Origin: Natronosalvus hydrolyticus
GTDB taxonomy: Archaea; Halobacteriota; Halobacteria; Halobacteriales; Natrialbaceae
Reading direction: 5' to 3'
Length of the DNA: 64,000 nt
Assembly (NCBI GenBank): GCA_025517525.1
Contig: JAOPJZ010000001.1
Span: 496,001-560,000 of the forward strand
Under the pieces are notes generated by a model that worked only from the letters and a program-made list of their open reading frames with translations, was not told the origin of the DNA and did no database searches. The translations under genes were made by a program, and so were the position numbers. This document shows positions 18,252 to 25,871 of the stretch, in pieces. The first letter of the stretch is position 1. The number at the start of each line of letters is the position of its first letter.

Positions 18252-18893
18252 GTGAAAAAGAAAGAAGCGAAGAGAGAGGAACAACGAATCGTAGAACGAG
18301 TACAGGCCGCTCTCGACGAACGCGACGTGACCGTGAGTGGCGATCTCGGAGTTGAGTCGGTTGATGTCACCATCGCGGGTGCTGAGTCGGAGAGGGAGAT
18401 GTTGTCGAAGGACGTGGCCGACGAACTCATCGAAGTGTTGGAGGACGAGTTGGATGGCGGATGTGAGGTGTACTGGGTGAGCGAGCGAGACATCATCGGT
18501 TCGCAACACGGCCAGTCGCGGACGGGGAGCGGGTACGTGAAGGTGCGGTTGCAGTTGGAGGATTCCATCGAGGAGGAGTCGGATGAAGAAGACGCTCCGT
18601 GGCGAGACCCCGACATCGGCGAGCATCCGCCTCTGACGCGTGACAGCGACAGCTACACCGTTGCGTGGCGCGTGAGATACCCTGACCAGAGGGGTGATGA
18701 CTACTACTTCTCGCGCGAGGACGCCGGGCGTCGGATGGAGTGGTACTGCGAGGAGCGACGTGACGAGTTGGACTGGGAGTGGGAAGTGATAGGCAACTCC
18801 ATCCACGCGGAAGCCGAGAATGATGACGGCGAGCTGGAGATGGTGATCTGCGGCCCCATTCAAATCTTCCACGAGGGCAAGGGTTCGCCTTAG
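18252..18893 (+). CDS. Acidic protein of unknown function in the tRNA-Arg-linked island
   Basis: The 213-residue protein probably starts at GTG 18252 (MKKKEAKREEQRIVERV), where a charged helical N-terminus begins; the upstream part of the frame is cysteine-rich and not protein-like. The centre is Glu/Asp-rich, and the C-terminal part is Trp/Tyr-rich (YYFSREDAGRRMEWYCEERR). I do not recognise a family. It is the first gene after tRNA-Arg and transcribed away from it, opposite to the small minus-strand operon that follows. Confidence 0.6.
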   Translation: MKKKEAKREEQRIVERVQAALDERDVTVSGDLGVESVDVTIAGAESEREMLSKDVADELIEVLEDELDGGCEVYWVSERDIIGSQHGQSRTGSGYVKVRLQLEDSIEEESDEEDAPWRDPDIGEHPPLTRDSDSYTVAWRVRYPDQRGDDYYFSREDAGRRMEWYCEERRDELDWEWEVIGNSIHAEAENDDGELEMVICGPIQIFHEGKGSP

Positions 18894-18950
18894 GGGATGA
18901 GGTAGGCCGCTTCTGGCGGCTACGCGTCGAGGAGAAGTAGTTCGTCGTCG

Positions 18951-19304
18951 TCACTCGTCGCGCCGCCGGACGGCGCGGAGCGAATCGGGTTCGACTACCA
19001 AGTTGTCTGCGTGGCTTGGGAAGCGGCGGTGTTCGTCTTGTGGTTTGTACATTTCTCCTTCGCTGATTCGTTCTCCGGTTTCTTCGGCGTACTCGGGAGT
19101 GATGTAGCCGATGATGCGGACTTGGCTTTCGTCGATGACTTCGGCGAGTAAGCCTTGCTGCTGGTTGGCGAGCGGTCAGCAGATACCCCGACAGTCATCA
19201 CAGACCTCGATGTCCCGTCCATCCTCCAATTCCACGCTGACTATCGGCGTGCTAGTGCAGTCGTAGTCTACGTACTCATCTCGGTACTCGGCGAACTTCG
19301 TCAC
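18951..19304 (-). pseudogene. Zinc-ribbon-like gene split by an in-frame TGA
   Basis: On the minus strand a GTG at 19304 overlaps the stop of the upstream gene (GTGA), giving a 42-residue ORF that ends in VCDDCRGIC and then TGA (19176-19178). The same frame stays open for 74 more codons with clear coding character (LLAEVIDESQVRIIGYITPE, ending RRRDE), and no ATG, GTG or TTG lies just after the TGA. The two parts look like one 117-residue protein with a Cys cluster, interrupted by a nonsense codon. It may be a broken gene, a readthrough case, or a sequence error. The first ORF alone (19176-19304) could still be made. Confidence 0.6.
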
Positions 19305-19588
19305 CGGTTCTCACCCTCCGACGAGGAGACGATGTAGGTGAAGTCGCCAAAATCCACTGTCTCACAACCGTGATCCCACAGCATATGATCGAAGGTTGCG
19401 TACTCCTCAGTCACAGCTTCGAAGTGAGGGTCAGGGTGTGGTATCTCGATCGCTGGGCGTCCATCCACACGGCTACACTCTTCGTCGAGTACCAGTCCGT
19501 CAGCGAACGGCATTACTGAGACGGTGTGGATGTCTTGATGGTTGTAAATCGCTTCTAGTCGTTCAAGTTCGGTTTCGCTGTCTTGCAT
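19301..19588 (-). CDS. Small protein of unknown function
   Basis: The 95-residue acidic protein begins MQDSETELERLEAIYNHQD and ends SSSEGENR. It is translationally coupled to the downstream interrupted zinc-ribbon-like gene by a 4-bp overlap, and lies downstream of 19732-20145 on the same strand. No family is recognised. Its His/Asp/Glu-rich centre could bind metal, but there is no clear motif. Confidence 0.6.
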   Translation of the reverse strand: MQDSETELERLEAIYNHQDIHTVSVMPFADGLVLDEECSRVDGRPAIEIPHPDPHFEAVTEEYATFDHMLWDHGCETVDFGDFTYIVSSSEGENR

Positions 19589-19654
19589 TTTCGTTGGTTT
19601 TGTTCGACATCACCTCCATCAGTCCGGTTTGTTTGCGAACGATTCGAGACACGC

Positions 19655-19690
19655 CCGGGGAGTCGAACCCCGACTCCCCACCGTGGGGAG
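19655..19690 (-). other. tRNA-like pair of hairpins
   Basis: On the minus strand CTCCCC-ACGGT-GGGGAG is followed, after one T, by CGGGG-TTCGACT-CCCCG. The second hairpin is a perfect tRNA T-arm (5-bp stem, 7-nt loop with TTCGA), and GGCGTGT follows as an acceptor-like strand. No D-arm or matching 5' acceptor strand is found, so it is not a normal tRNA. It may be a tRNA remnant or a small structured RNA between two co-oriented genes. Confidence 0.35.
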
Positions 19691-19731
19691 AACCGTTCCG
19701 TGCAAACTGTCTGGCGAGCGGATCTAGGCCG

Positions 19732-20145
19732 TCAGAACTCGTCCAGCAACACTTCCACCACTTCATCGACGAACTCCTCGAAGCCGTCCTCAACGGTCTG
19801 CACTTCGATGACCTCCCCGGGATCACGTTCCCGTTCGACTTTCTCTTCGAGTGCGGGAAGCAGCCAGTCAACGGCGACGTGTGCCGGGACGTCCATCACA
19901 TCGTGGTATTCCTTTTCTTCGTAGGTGGCGGACTCGCAGCGGACGACGTACCCCACTTCCACGTCGTAGACGGTGAAGTGGTGGCGGTTGTCCACGAGGT
20001 TTCGCTGCGGACGGCCTCCGATGGCGATGTCGATGACGGTGTTGTAGTCCGTCTCGTCGAGGGCTGCGCTGATTTCTCCGTGTCCGATGAGTTCTTCCAC
20101 GTATTCTGTATCGATGCTGTCGTGATGACCTTCGATTTCTGTCAT
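19732..20145 (-). CDS. Small protein of unknown function
   Basis: The 137-residue acidic protein begins at ATG 20145 (MTEIEGHHDSIDTEY); the upstream part of the longer frame is basic and hydrophobic and unlikely to be used. The middle has beta-rich sequence (HHFTVYDVEVGYVVRCES) and the C-terminus an acidic helix (VDEVVEVLLDEF). It is the first gene of a small minus-strand set continuing to 18951. No family is recognised. Confidence 0.6.
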   Translation of the reverse strand: MTEIEGHHDSIDTEYVEELIGHGEISAALDETDYNTVIDIAIGGRPQRNLVDNRHHFTVYDVEVGYVVRCESATYEEKEYHDVMDVPAHVAVDWLLPALEEKVERERDPGEVIEVQTVEDGFEEFVDEVVEVLLDEF

Positions 20146-20292
20146 CAACACAAGTTTAGAGAGTTTGACACATATGCCTTTCTCTCGGAGGGCTACGAGG
20201 TTAAGCAAAGGTACTAAGTGGGTGTTTGAGTCTTCAAGAAGACCGTTCTTCCGAGACTACTAAGTGGCGCTATAAAGTATAAACGTACTGAG

Positions 20293-20502
20293 ATGAATGT
20301 CGAAGAACAGCTCACAGACACCCAACGCGAAGTAGTCGAAGTTCTCAGAGAAGGCCGAGCGACTCCACAACACATCGAACAGAACACAACCATCCCCAGC
20401 AAACACGCAGTCCAACACCACCTGAAGGAACTCCGACTCTCCGACGTCGTCACCAAGGTCAACACCGGCTTGTACGATCTCAACGACGAGTTCGACGACT
20501 AA
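20293..20502 (+). CDS. Small winged-helix DNA-binding protein
   Basis: The 69-residue protein is almost entirely one winged helix-turn-helix: LTDTQREVVEVLREGRATP, then a recognition-helix segment KHAVQHHLKEL and a short wing (VVTKVNTGLYDL). Size and style match provirus and plasmid repressors in haloarchaea. It is divergent from the 20145 gene, so it may control that intergenic region, by inference. Confidence 0.75.
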   Translation: MNVEEQLTDTQREVVEVLREGRATPQHIEQNTTIPSKHAVQHHLKELRLSDVVTKVNTGLYDLNDEFDD

Positions 20503-20834
20503 CCCCTTCTTGTCCTCGCAGATCCGCGCCACCGATTAGCGACGATGATTGCCGTTCAAAGCAGTATTTAAAACCCGTTTATCTTCCGGTTCTGCTCGGC
20601 AAACACGCTATATCGAATCCCGTGTTTTCTGCTGTCTGATAAAGTTTAGGCCCCATTATTTGACCTTAATGATTAATCATTAGGCCTGCACTTTCTAAAG
20701 GTTTTAAGTATGTAGTTCAATCGTCAGTGATGCAATGTGCGAAAAACCCAATGCGGGAAGCAGATCGGTAGCAGAAGAGCACGGCAGCCAAACTAACCAC
20801 TATCTCGACGTCTCCCACAACGGGGGTGGTGTCT
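20503..20834. other. Intergenic control region with a perfect 16-bp palindrome
   Basis: There is no gene here. The palindrome TAATGATTAATCATTA lies at 20667-20682, about 150 bp before the overlapping gene chain. A TTTTAAGTA box follows at about 20701-20709. These could be the operator and promoter of the 20835-22471 operon. Confidence 0.45.
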
Positions 20835-21044
20835 ATGGGGTCTGAGAGCAGCGACATCGAAGAGATCATCAGACGCGTTGTCGATCCGATCCGAGAAACG
20901 TCAGGTGTTGAGATCACCGGGATGGATCATCAGATAATCGGTGACGTCGCAATCATCCACATCGAGACCACCGACGAAAATTATGACACGTCCATCGTGT
21001 TTGCGCCAGATGGTGACGACGGAGGTGACGACGATGGTGTCTGA
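20835..21044 (+). CDS. Small acidic protein, first of an overlapping gene chain
   Basis: The 69-residue protein has a helical N-terminus (IEEIIRRVVDPIRE), a beta hairpin (IIGDVAIIHIETTDENYD), and a Gly/Asp tail ending DDDGV. ATG 20835 is chosen because the sequence before it (GGGGGTGG) matches the ribosome-binding pattern of the later genes and its first codons align with theirs; GTG 20826 is the alternative. It overlaps the next gene by 11 bp. It resembles 21736-21984, so the two are probably paralogues. Function unknown. Confidence 0.6.
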   Translation: MGSESSDIEEIIRRVVDPIRETSGVEITGMDHQIIGDVAIIHIETTDENYDTSIVFAPDGDDGGDDDGV

Positions 21045-21378
21045 CGACATCGAAACCGTCCGCGATGACGTCGCAGAAGCCCTCTCAGACAGGTACACAC
21101 GTGACGTGTACGTCGACGGCGACAAAGCCGTCATCATCGCCAAACTCGGCGGTCAGTACGGCGAAGAGACGTGCGAACGCATCCTTCGTGAAAACATCAA
21201 ACCCGTCGTTCCTGACGATTACGACTGCCAACTCGCCTACGGATTCTTCGAGGACGCCGGTACCATCGAGATACGACACCCGGAGTACGTCGAACTCGTC
21301 GAGGAGCAGAAGGAGATGATGGCCGACGGGATGACTGAGTTGATGTCCGGTGACGGAGGTGATGACGATGGTGTATAG
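21034..21378 (+). CDS. Small acidic protein in the overlapping chain
   Basis: The 114-residue protein starts MVSDDIETVRDDV inside the 3' end of the previous gene and ends with the same GGDDDGV tail. The ribosome-binding GGAGGTG lies in the codons for the Gly/Asp tail of the upstream gene. The body has an alpha/beta pattern (RDVYVDGDKAVIIAKLGG, EDAGTIEIRHPEYVELV). No family is recognised. It overlaps the next gene by 11 bp in the same way. Confidence 0.6.
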   Translation: MVSDDIETVRDDVAEALSDRYTRDVYVDGDKAVIIAKLGGQYGEETCERILRENIKPVVPDDYDCQLAYGFFEDAGTIEIRHPEYVELVEEQKEMMADGMTELMSGDGGDDDGV

Positions 21379-21736
21379 ACCCGAGTACAACGGCCCCGAA
21401 GACCGCCCCGACATCGACGAGATCGACGGCTTCGCGGAGCTGGTAGATGACGTCGAAACCGCCCTCGAAGAGGCTGAACAGAACGGCGAGGACATCAAGT
21501 GGATGAAGGTCAGACCCCCCGTCATCGCCGTCGACTTCGATCCGGGAACGTCCGCAGATGACGTGCGGGGTTTCTTCGACGACTACCTTATCGACATCAT
21601 CCCTGAAGATGACTTCACCGCGGTACTCGTCGACTTCACCATTTTCGGCATCGCCATCGAAATCTACCCGCGAGACTACCCATACGTGGAAGAAGAAATG
21701 CCGAGTTTGGCTGACGAAATTGGGGGTGACGAGTAA
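21368..21736 (+). CDS. Small acidic protein in the overlapping chain
   Basis: The 122-residue protein starts MVYRPEYNGPEDRPD within the tail of the previous gene and ends GGDE. It has an alpha helix (DDVETALEEAEQNGED) and beta strands (VRPPVIAVDFDPG, FTAVLVDFTIFGIAIEIY). Its stop is joined to the next start as TAATG. No enzyme motif is seen. Function unknown; it is co-translated with its neighbours. Confidence 0.6.
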   Translation: MVYRPEYNGPEDRPDIDEIDGFAELVDDVETALEEAEQNGEDIKWMKVRPPVIAVDFDPGTSADDVRGFFDDYLIDIIPEDDFTAVLVDFTIFGIAIEIYPRDYPYVEEEMPSLADEIGGDE

Positions 21737-21984
21737 TGCAAGACGACATCGACACCGACGATTTACCCGAGGAGATCGACGAAGTCCTCGCCGCCGCCCG
21801 CTACGCGGCTGCTAACACCGACGGAGTCGAGGAGACGGACACCAAAATCATCCTCAACGAGGAGAAAAACATCGGGATCGCTCACATTGACACAGACTGC
21901 GAAGGCGAGTATGCGCGGTTCGTGTTTACGACGGACGGCTCTCGCCAAGTCTGGCCCCTCGGAGGTGGTGACGATGGTGTCTGA
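21736..21984 (+). CDS. Small acidic protein in the overlapping chain, paralogue of the first gene
   Basis: The 82-residue protein begins MQDDIDTDDLPEEIDEV and has the hairpin KNIGIAHIDTDCEGEYARFV, close in pattern to that of the first gene in the chain. It ends GGGDDGV, and its tail again encodes the ribosome-binding site of the next gene, overlapping it by 11 bp. Confidence 0.6.
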   Translation: MQDDIDTDDLPEEIDEVLAAARYAAANTDGVEETDTKIILNEEKNIGIAHIDTDCEGEYARFVFTTDGSRQVWPLGGGDDGV

Positions 21985-22471
21985 TGATCCCCGTGTCAGA
22001 GTCTTCGTAGACCTCTTCAACATCTACTACTCCGACTGGGACACCCCCGGAGACACGGACGAGTTGAAACCGGAACACGTCGATTTCGATGACAACCTCA
22101 GCGGCAAATGGGGACGGTGCGGCAGTCGAAGTGACGGAACCATCGTCTACAAAATCAACCGTCAGAAGTGGATCGACTGGGACGTAAACCGTCGGTTGAT
22201 GTTGATCATCCACGAGCTGGGCCACGTCGAGCACGCGCACCACAAGCCGTCGTTCTGGGGCGAGGTCATCGACATCTACTACACGTTCAAGGAGCGCGAA
22301 GACGAAGTCGACGAAGCCATCGCCGGAGACATCGATTGGACGCAAGTGGCGAAACACCTAACGCGTGACCCCAACTCGAGTACCGTCGACAGACGATGCG
22401 AGACCGTCAACGAACGTCGTCAGATGATGGCTGATGCGCTTGACTACGACGGATACGTGCCGTCATATTGA
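21974..22471 (+). CDS. YgjP/WLM-like zincin metalloprotein
   Basis: The 165-residue protein starts MVSDDPRVRV at the repeated junction. The zinc motif HELGH (about residues 80-84) is followed by EHAHHKPSFW, so the third ligand is probably H90. This is the HExxH-x5-H-x3-FW pattern of YgjP/WLM/SprT-like metallopeptidases, though the rest is too short to place exactly. A zinc-dependent protease role in this viral-like operon is inference. It is the last gene of the overlapping chain. Confidence 0.7.
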   Translation: MVSDDPRVRVFVDLFNIYYSDWDTPGDTDELKPEHVDFDDNLSGKWGRCGSRSDGTIVYKINRQKWIDWDVNRRLMLIIHELGHVEHAHHKPSFWGEVIDIYYTFKEREDEVDEAIAGDIDWTQVAKHLTRDPNSSTVDRRCETVNERRQMMADALDYDGYVPSY

Positions 22472-22675
22472 CGTAGCGAAACTGAACGGACGAGAACGGA
22501 CGCGCGGAAGCGGACGCGGCGACAAGGGACGCTGGTTCTGAAGCGGACGTACGACAAGACGTGTAGCGACGGTTGTAAGGGAACGCGTCGATCGGAGAAG
22601 ACGGTCGTTCGTTACCTCGTTTTGAGTTCGACTTCTACATCTCGCTCTACGGTATTGGTCTGTTCGACGGGATGT

Positions 22676-23470
22676 TCAGACCAGACTCCTCCTCCGATCC
22701 ACCGTCAGGAACATCGGCTGATACGACGGCCCTCGTCGGTACCGATGACACTCCTCCCGATACCACGAATCGTCATACCCCAGTCCGGGGCCGTGGTCGT
22801 TCCAACCGCATTCCAGAAACACCCCTCCCGGCCGCACCAACTCCATCAACTTCCGCCTCGCAGGGCCTCGTCGGGTGTCGTGCATCCCGTCGTAATGCTC
22901 CCGCGCCTGCTCTTGATCGAAAGGGGGGTCAAACACCACCGAGTCAAACGACTCCTCGTCGAAGTGCTCGTCTATCTCCATCACGTCGTAGTGGTAGTCT
23001 GCATCCATTTCCGGATTGAGATCGTTGCGGACGATCTCGACGTCGTGGCTCAACTCGGTCTTTCCAGCGCACGCGTTCAGCGTTCTTCCCTCGATGGCGT
23101 CCTCCACAACCTCACGCACCATCCTCGCCGAGAACGTCCACGGCCCGATAAATGTCGGACTTCCATCGGGTTCGCGGCCTCCCACGTTACGGACGTACAA
23201 CGGGTAGTCGATTTCCCGCGGCCGCTCCTCACCGGTCTCCGGCCGCCTGTCCGCGTGCGGATCGTGATAGACCGATGGGGCAGAACCTCTGCCCGGGTCT
23301 TTTTCCAGCACGTCTAGATCCGTCATCGAATCGAGGCGGCGATAAACGGTTTGGCGAGGAGGTGGGTCATCCATCTCTTCTCTCACTTCCGAGACCGTCA
23401 CGGATTCCTGTCGCGTCAGAAGGGCCAGAGCCGACCGCCAAATGCGATCTCCAGTCGTCACATCCGACAT
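22676..23470 (-). CDS. Winged-helix / SAM-dependent methyltransferase fusion, probably a DNA methyltransferase
   Basis: The 264-residue protein has an N-terminal winged helix (about 5-65: RQESVTVSEVREEMDD, RQTVYRRLDSM). A class I methyltransferase-like part follows, with TLNACAGKTEL as the SAM-site segment and FDPPFDQEQAREHYDGM, whose DPPF is the catalytic motif of adenine-N6/cytosine-N4 methyltransferases. ATG 23470 (MSDVTTGDR) is preferred to the longer frame. DNA methylation for protection or regulation is likely; the target sequence is unknown. No paired restriction enzyme is adjacent. Confidence 0.7.
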   Translation of the reverse strand: MSDVTTGDRIWRSALALLTRQESVTVSEVREEMDDPPPRQTVYRRLDSMTDLDVLEKDPGRGSAPSVYHDPHADRRPETGEERPREIDYPLYVRNVGGREPDGSPTFIGPWTFSARMVREVVEDAIEGRTLNACAGKTELSHDVEIVRNDLNPEMDADYHYDVMEIDEHFDEESFDSVVFDPPFDQEQAREHYDGMHDTRRGPARRKLMELVRPGGVFLECGWNDHGPGLGYDDSWYREECHRYRRGPSYQPMFLTVDRRRSLV

Positions 23471-23524
23471 ATTGTGTTGCGATAATGTTCCACAATGTGA
23501 ATTCTTCGATGTTACTTTCCACAA
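23471..23524. promoter_or_regulatory. Candidate operator in front of the HTH-methyltransferase gene
   Basis: TTCCACAA occurs at 23488-23495 and 23517-23524, 29 bp apart. ATTGTG at 23471-23476 and CACAAT at 23491-23496 form an inverted repeat. These repeats touch the start codon of a gene whose product has an N-terminal DNA-binding domain, which suggests self-repression. Confidence 0.4.
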
Positions 23525-23681
23525 GGTCAATCAAAGCCGATTACTGAAACTAGACTTATTAGGTTCCCGAACAAATTCTGTGAAAGATCAGATTTTGAAC
23601 CCTGCTATATGCCTATTTGACCAATGTTGAGTACATCGGTCACAAGAGTCTCAAAATCCATTAGCCGAGTATACTAACTAT

Positions 23682-24725
23682 TCAGTCATCTTCGAATGAC
23701 ACAATCTCAGCATCTCCAGCATCAAGATCGATATTATGAGTGTATCCTCCCGTTCGCTCTTGCCCTTCGTCTCTGTGTCCGATTATATTTGAAAAAGTAA
23801 TTTCTGCCTCATAGATCTCCTCCTGTTGTGAGGGCTCAGCGTTCAACTCAGCTTCGAAACCAACAGTAATCTCAGTTCGGTCTACTGGGACTTCTTCATC
23901 CTCTATTGGTTCAGTCACAAAGACATACTCAAGTTCAGAGTGATCTGCTGCTCGCGTTCTGGAATCTGGGGAGACAATAACTGAACCAATAATTGGTTCG
24001 GATTCTCTTGTTATTTGTTCGGTTTCACTACCTTCGACCATGGTACCTTCTTCTTCTGTCAGACTTTCGTCAGTCAGCTCAAAATGAGGATAGCTAATCG
24101 TTGTGTCTACTAGAGGTTCGCCTGCATCATCTGTTGCATAATCCACCTCCGGGGTTATTTCGACTGTTTCAGTGAATCCTACGTCCGTACTCAGTTTTAT
24201 AGGGCCTTCTCCAGTGTTGGTTACTGTTAACTGAATATCGCCCTCGCGGAAATCGATATCTAAGTCTTCAAGTTCCACTTCAGGAGCATACTCGATTTCT
24301 GCCTCCCCTACTTCTTCATCTTCGTTATCAACTGCTAGAATAGTAAGTGTCACCCCGGTGTTCTCGGGATTGTCCAGTGAGAAGATTTCGGGCTCGCTAA
24401 TGATATCGAATAGTTCAATCCGTGTTTCGGTTCCTATGTTGGCTGTGTCAACCCTAGAGCCATCTTCTGAGAGCACATCTAACCGATCAACATCGTGCTC
24501 TTGCTCTAAGAACGCAACCAGCGTTTCGCCTTCGTACTCAACGCTATCTATATCTCCCTCTATGCTGCTTTCTCTGTCGCTTTCTGCGTCGGTATCCGAA
24601 TCGTCTCCCTCAGTTCCGTCGGTATCATCGTCTCCACCAAGACAACCGGCGAGTCCAACGGTCACAACGGAACTGGTGGCCACAATCAACGAGCGACGCT
24701 TCAGCCGAGGTTCAGAATCGTGCAT
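23682..24725 (-). CDS. Tat-exported acidic lipoprotein of unknown function
   Basis: The 347-residue protein has a twin-arginine signal (KRRSLIVATSSV) and lipobox LAGC, then an Asp/Glu/Thr-rich linker. A long beta-rich extracellular region follows, with repeated strands such as IQLTVTNTGEGPIKL that resemble immunoglobulin-like domains. The DNA is clearly more AT-rich than its neighbours and lacks the usual CTCGAG richness, which suggests separate acquisition. No enzyme motif is seen. Confidence 0.75.
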   Translation of the reverse strand: MHDSEPRLKRRSLIVATSSVVTVGLAGCLGGDDDTDGTEGDDSDTDAESDRESSIEGDIDSVEYEGETLVAFLEQEHDVDRLDVLSEDGSRVDTANIGTETRIELFDIISEPEIFSLDNPENTGVTLTILAVDNEDEEVGEAEIEYAPEVELEDLDIDFREGDIQLTVTNTGEGPIKLSTDVGFTETVEITPEVDYATDDAGEPLVDTTISYPHFELTDESLTEEEGTMVEGSETEQITRESEPIIGSVIVSPDSRTRAADHSELEYVFVTEPIEDEEVPVDRTEITVGFEAELNAEPSQQEEIYEAEITFSNIIGHRDEGQERTGGYTHNIDLDAGDAEIVSFEDD

Positions 24726-24898
24726 CTCACCCTTTCTTCCCGTGTCTTCGGCGTATATTCACGGAGTGGGCAACTGATTCACTCTGTGAGCCATACTGTG
24801 TAAATCTGCGAAATAGGTGTGTGAAAAGCGATGATAACAGCCACATAATTGCGATTAATAGAAACGAAAATTGGTAGTGTCATTTATTTGGCTTCGGT

Positions 24899-25759
24899 AT
24901 GGACATTTCTACTATCAGGATGAGAGAGGAGGACGACGTGCACGACATTTTGAGTATCGTTGAAAAACGATCAGATGTTCTTGCACAACTCTCCGAGAAA
25001 CCGTTATATCCTCGAGATCTCGTAGAAGAATTAGAACTCTCTCGATCGACGATCACGAGAGCCCTCGGCACGCTCGAGAACTTAGACCTCGTCGAGAAGC
25101 AGAATGGAAAATACGCGGCAACCAGATTCGGGGAGCTTTCCGTTCGCCGGTTTCAGAACTACCGAACGGAAATCAAAACGCTCGTGTCGACGAAATCGCT
25201 CGTTCAGGCCTTCCCCGAGGCCGATCCGCCTCCCATCGAATTGATCGAAGGGGCCGATATAGTACTTCGAAGCGAGCACGGCGCGTTCAAACCACCCGAG
25301 GTCGTGGAGGAGACGATGCGAGAGAACAAGGGGGATACGATCGCGTACTTCCCGACGATCATCAACCCAAACCTTCCACGCGTCTGGTATCGAAATGCTG
25401 TCGATATTGGGAACGAGATGGCAATCGTCCTCAACGAGGAGACCTACAATCGTCTCAAAACGGAGTATGATGACGAACTCTCGACGATAGCCGCTCGGTC
25501 TGCCTCTTCGCTGTACGTCGGTGATGGCCCGGCATTCGGTCTCATCTGCGTTGACGCAGACGACGGATTCACCGTCCTCATCGTCATCTACTCTGAAGGG
25601 GGTATCGAGGGTACCATCGTCAACCAATCCATAGAGTTGCACAAATGGGTCAAGGGACTGTTTGACCGGATCCGAGCTGAAGCCCGCTGTGTCGATGACG
25701 AATTGCAAGACCAACTGCCAGAGGAAGCCGAAAACCCGACACGAGCAGACGGGGCATAG
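24899..25759 (+). CDS. HTH transcriptional regulator with C-terminal FilR1-like domain
   Basis: The 286-residue protein has an N-terminal winged helix (SDVLAQLSEKPLYPRDLVEE, LSRSTITRALGTLENL) and a C-terminal domain of the kind annotated DUF1724/FilR1 in archaeal regulators (residues about 110-260, YFPTIINPNLPRVWY). Many such genes sit in haloarchaea next to the genes they control. Here it is followed on the same strand by a flavin oxidoreductase and an NmrA-family protein, so regulation of those is plausible. Confidence 0.82.
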   Translation: MDISTIRMREEDDVHDILSIVEKRSDVLAQLSEKPLYPRDLVEELELSRSTITRALGTLENLDLVEKQNGKYAATRFGELSVRRFQNYRTEIKTLVSTKSLVQAFPEADPPPIELIEGADIVLRSEHGAFKPPEVVEETMRENKGDTIAYFPTIINPNLPRVWYRNAVDIGNEMAIVLNEETYNRLKTEYDDELSTIAARSASSLYVGDGPAFGLICVDADDGFTVLIVIYSEGGIEGTIVNQSIELHKWVKGLFDRIRAEARCVDDELQDQLPEEAENPTRADGA

Positions 25760-25871
25760 TATGACCGTTACTGCGTAGTCAACGAGAATATTCTCCAATA
25801 CCTCTCGCAAAAATCACACTTGAACCGCGTCCTCTGATTCAGGAACTGAGCCAGCGATTCACCCGCTGCAT

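Noticed and set aside
19655..19690. Full tRNA gene
   Set aside because: The T-arm is perfect, but a D-arm and a matching 5' acceptor strand are missing.
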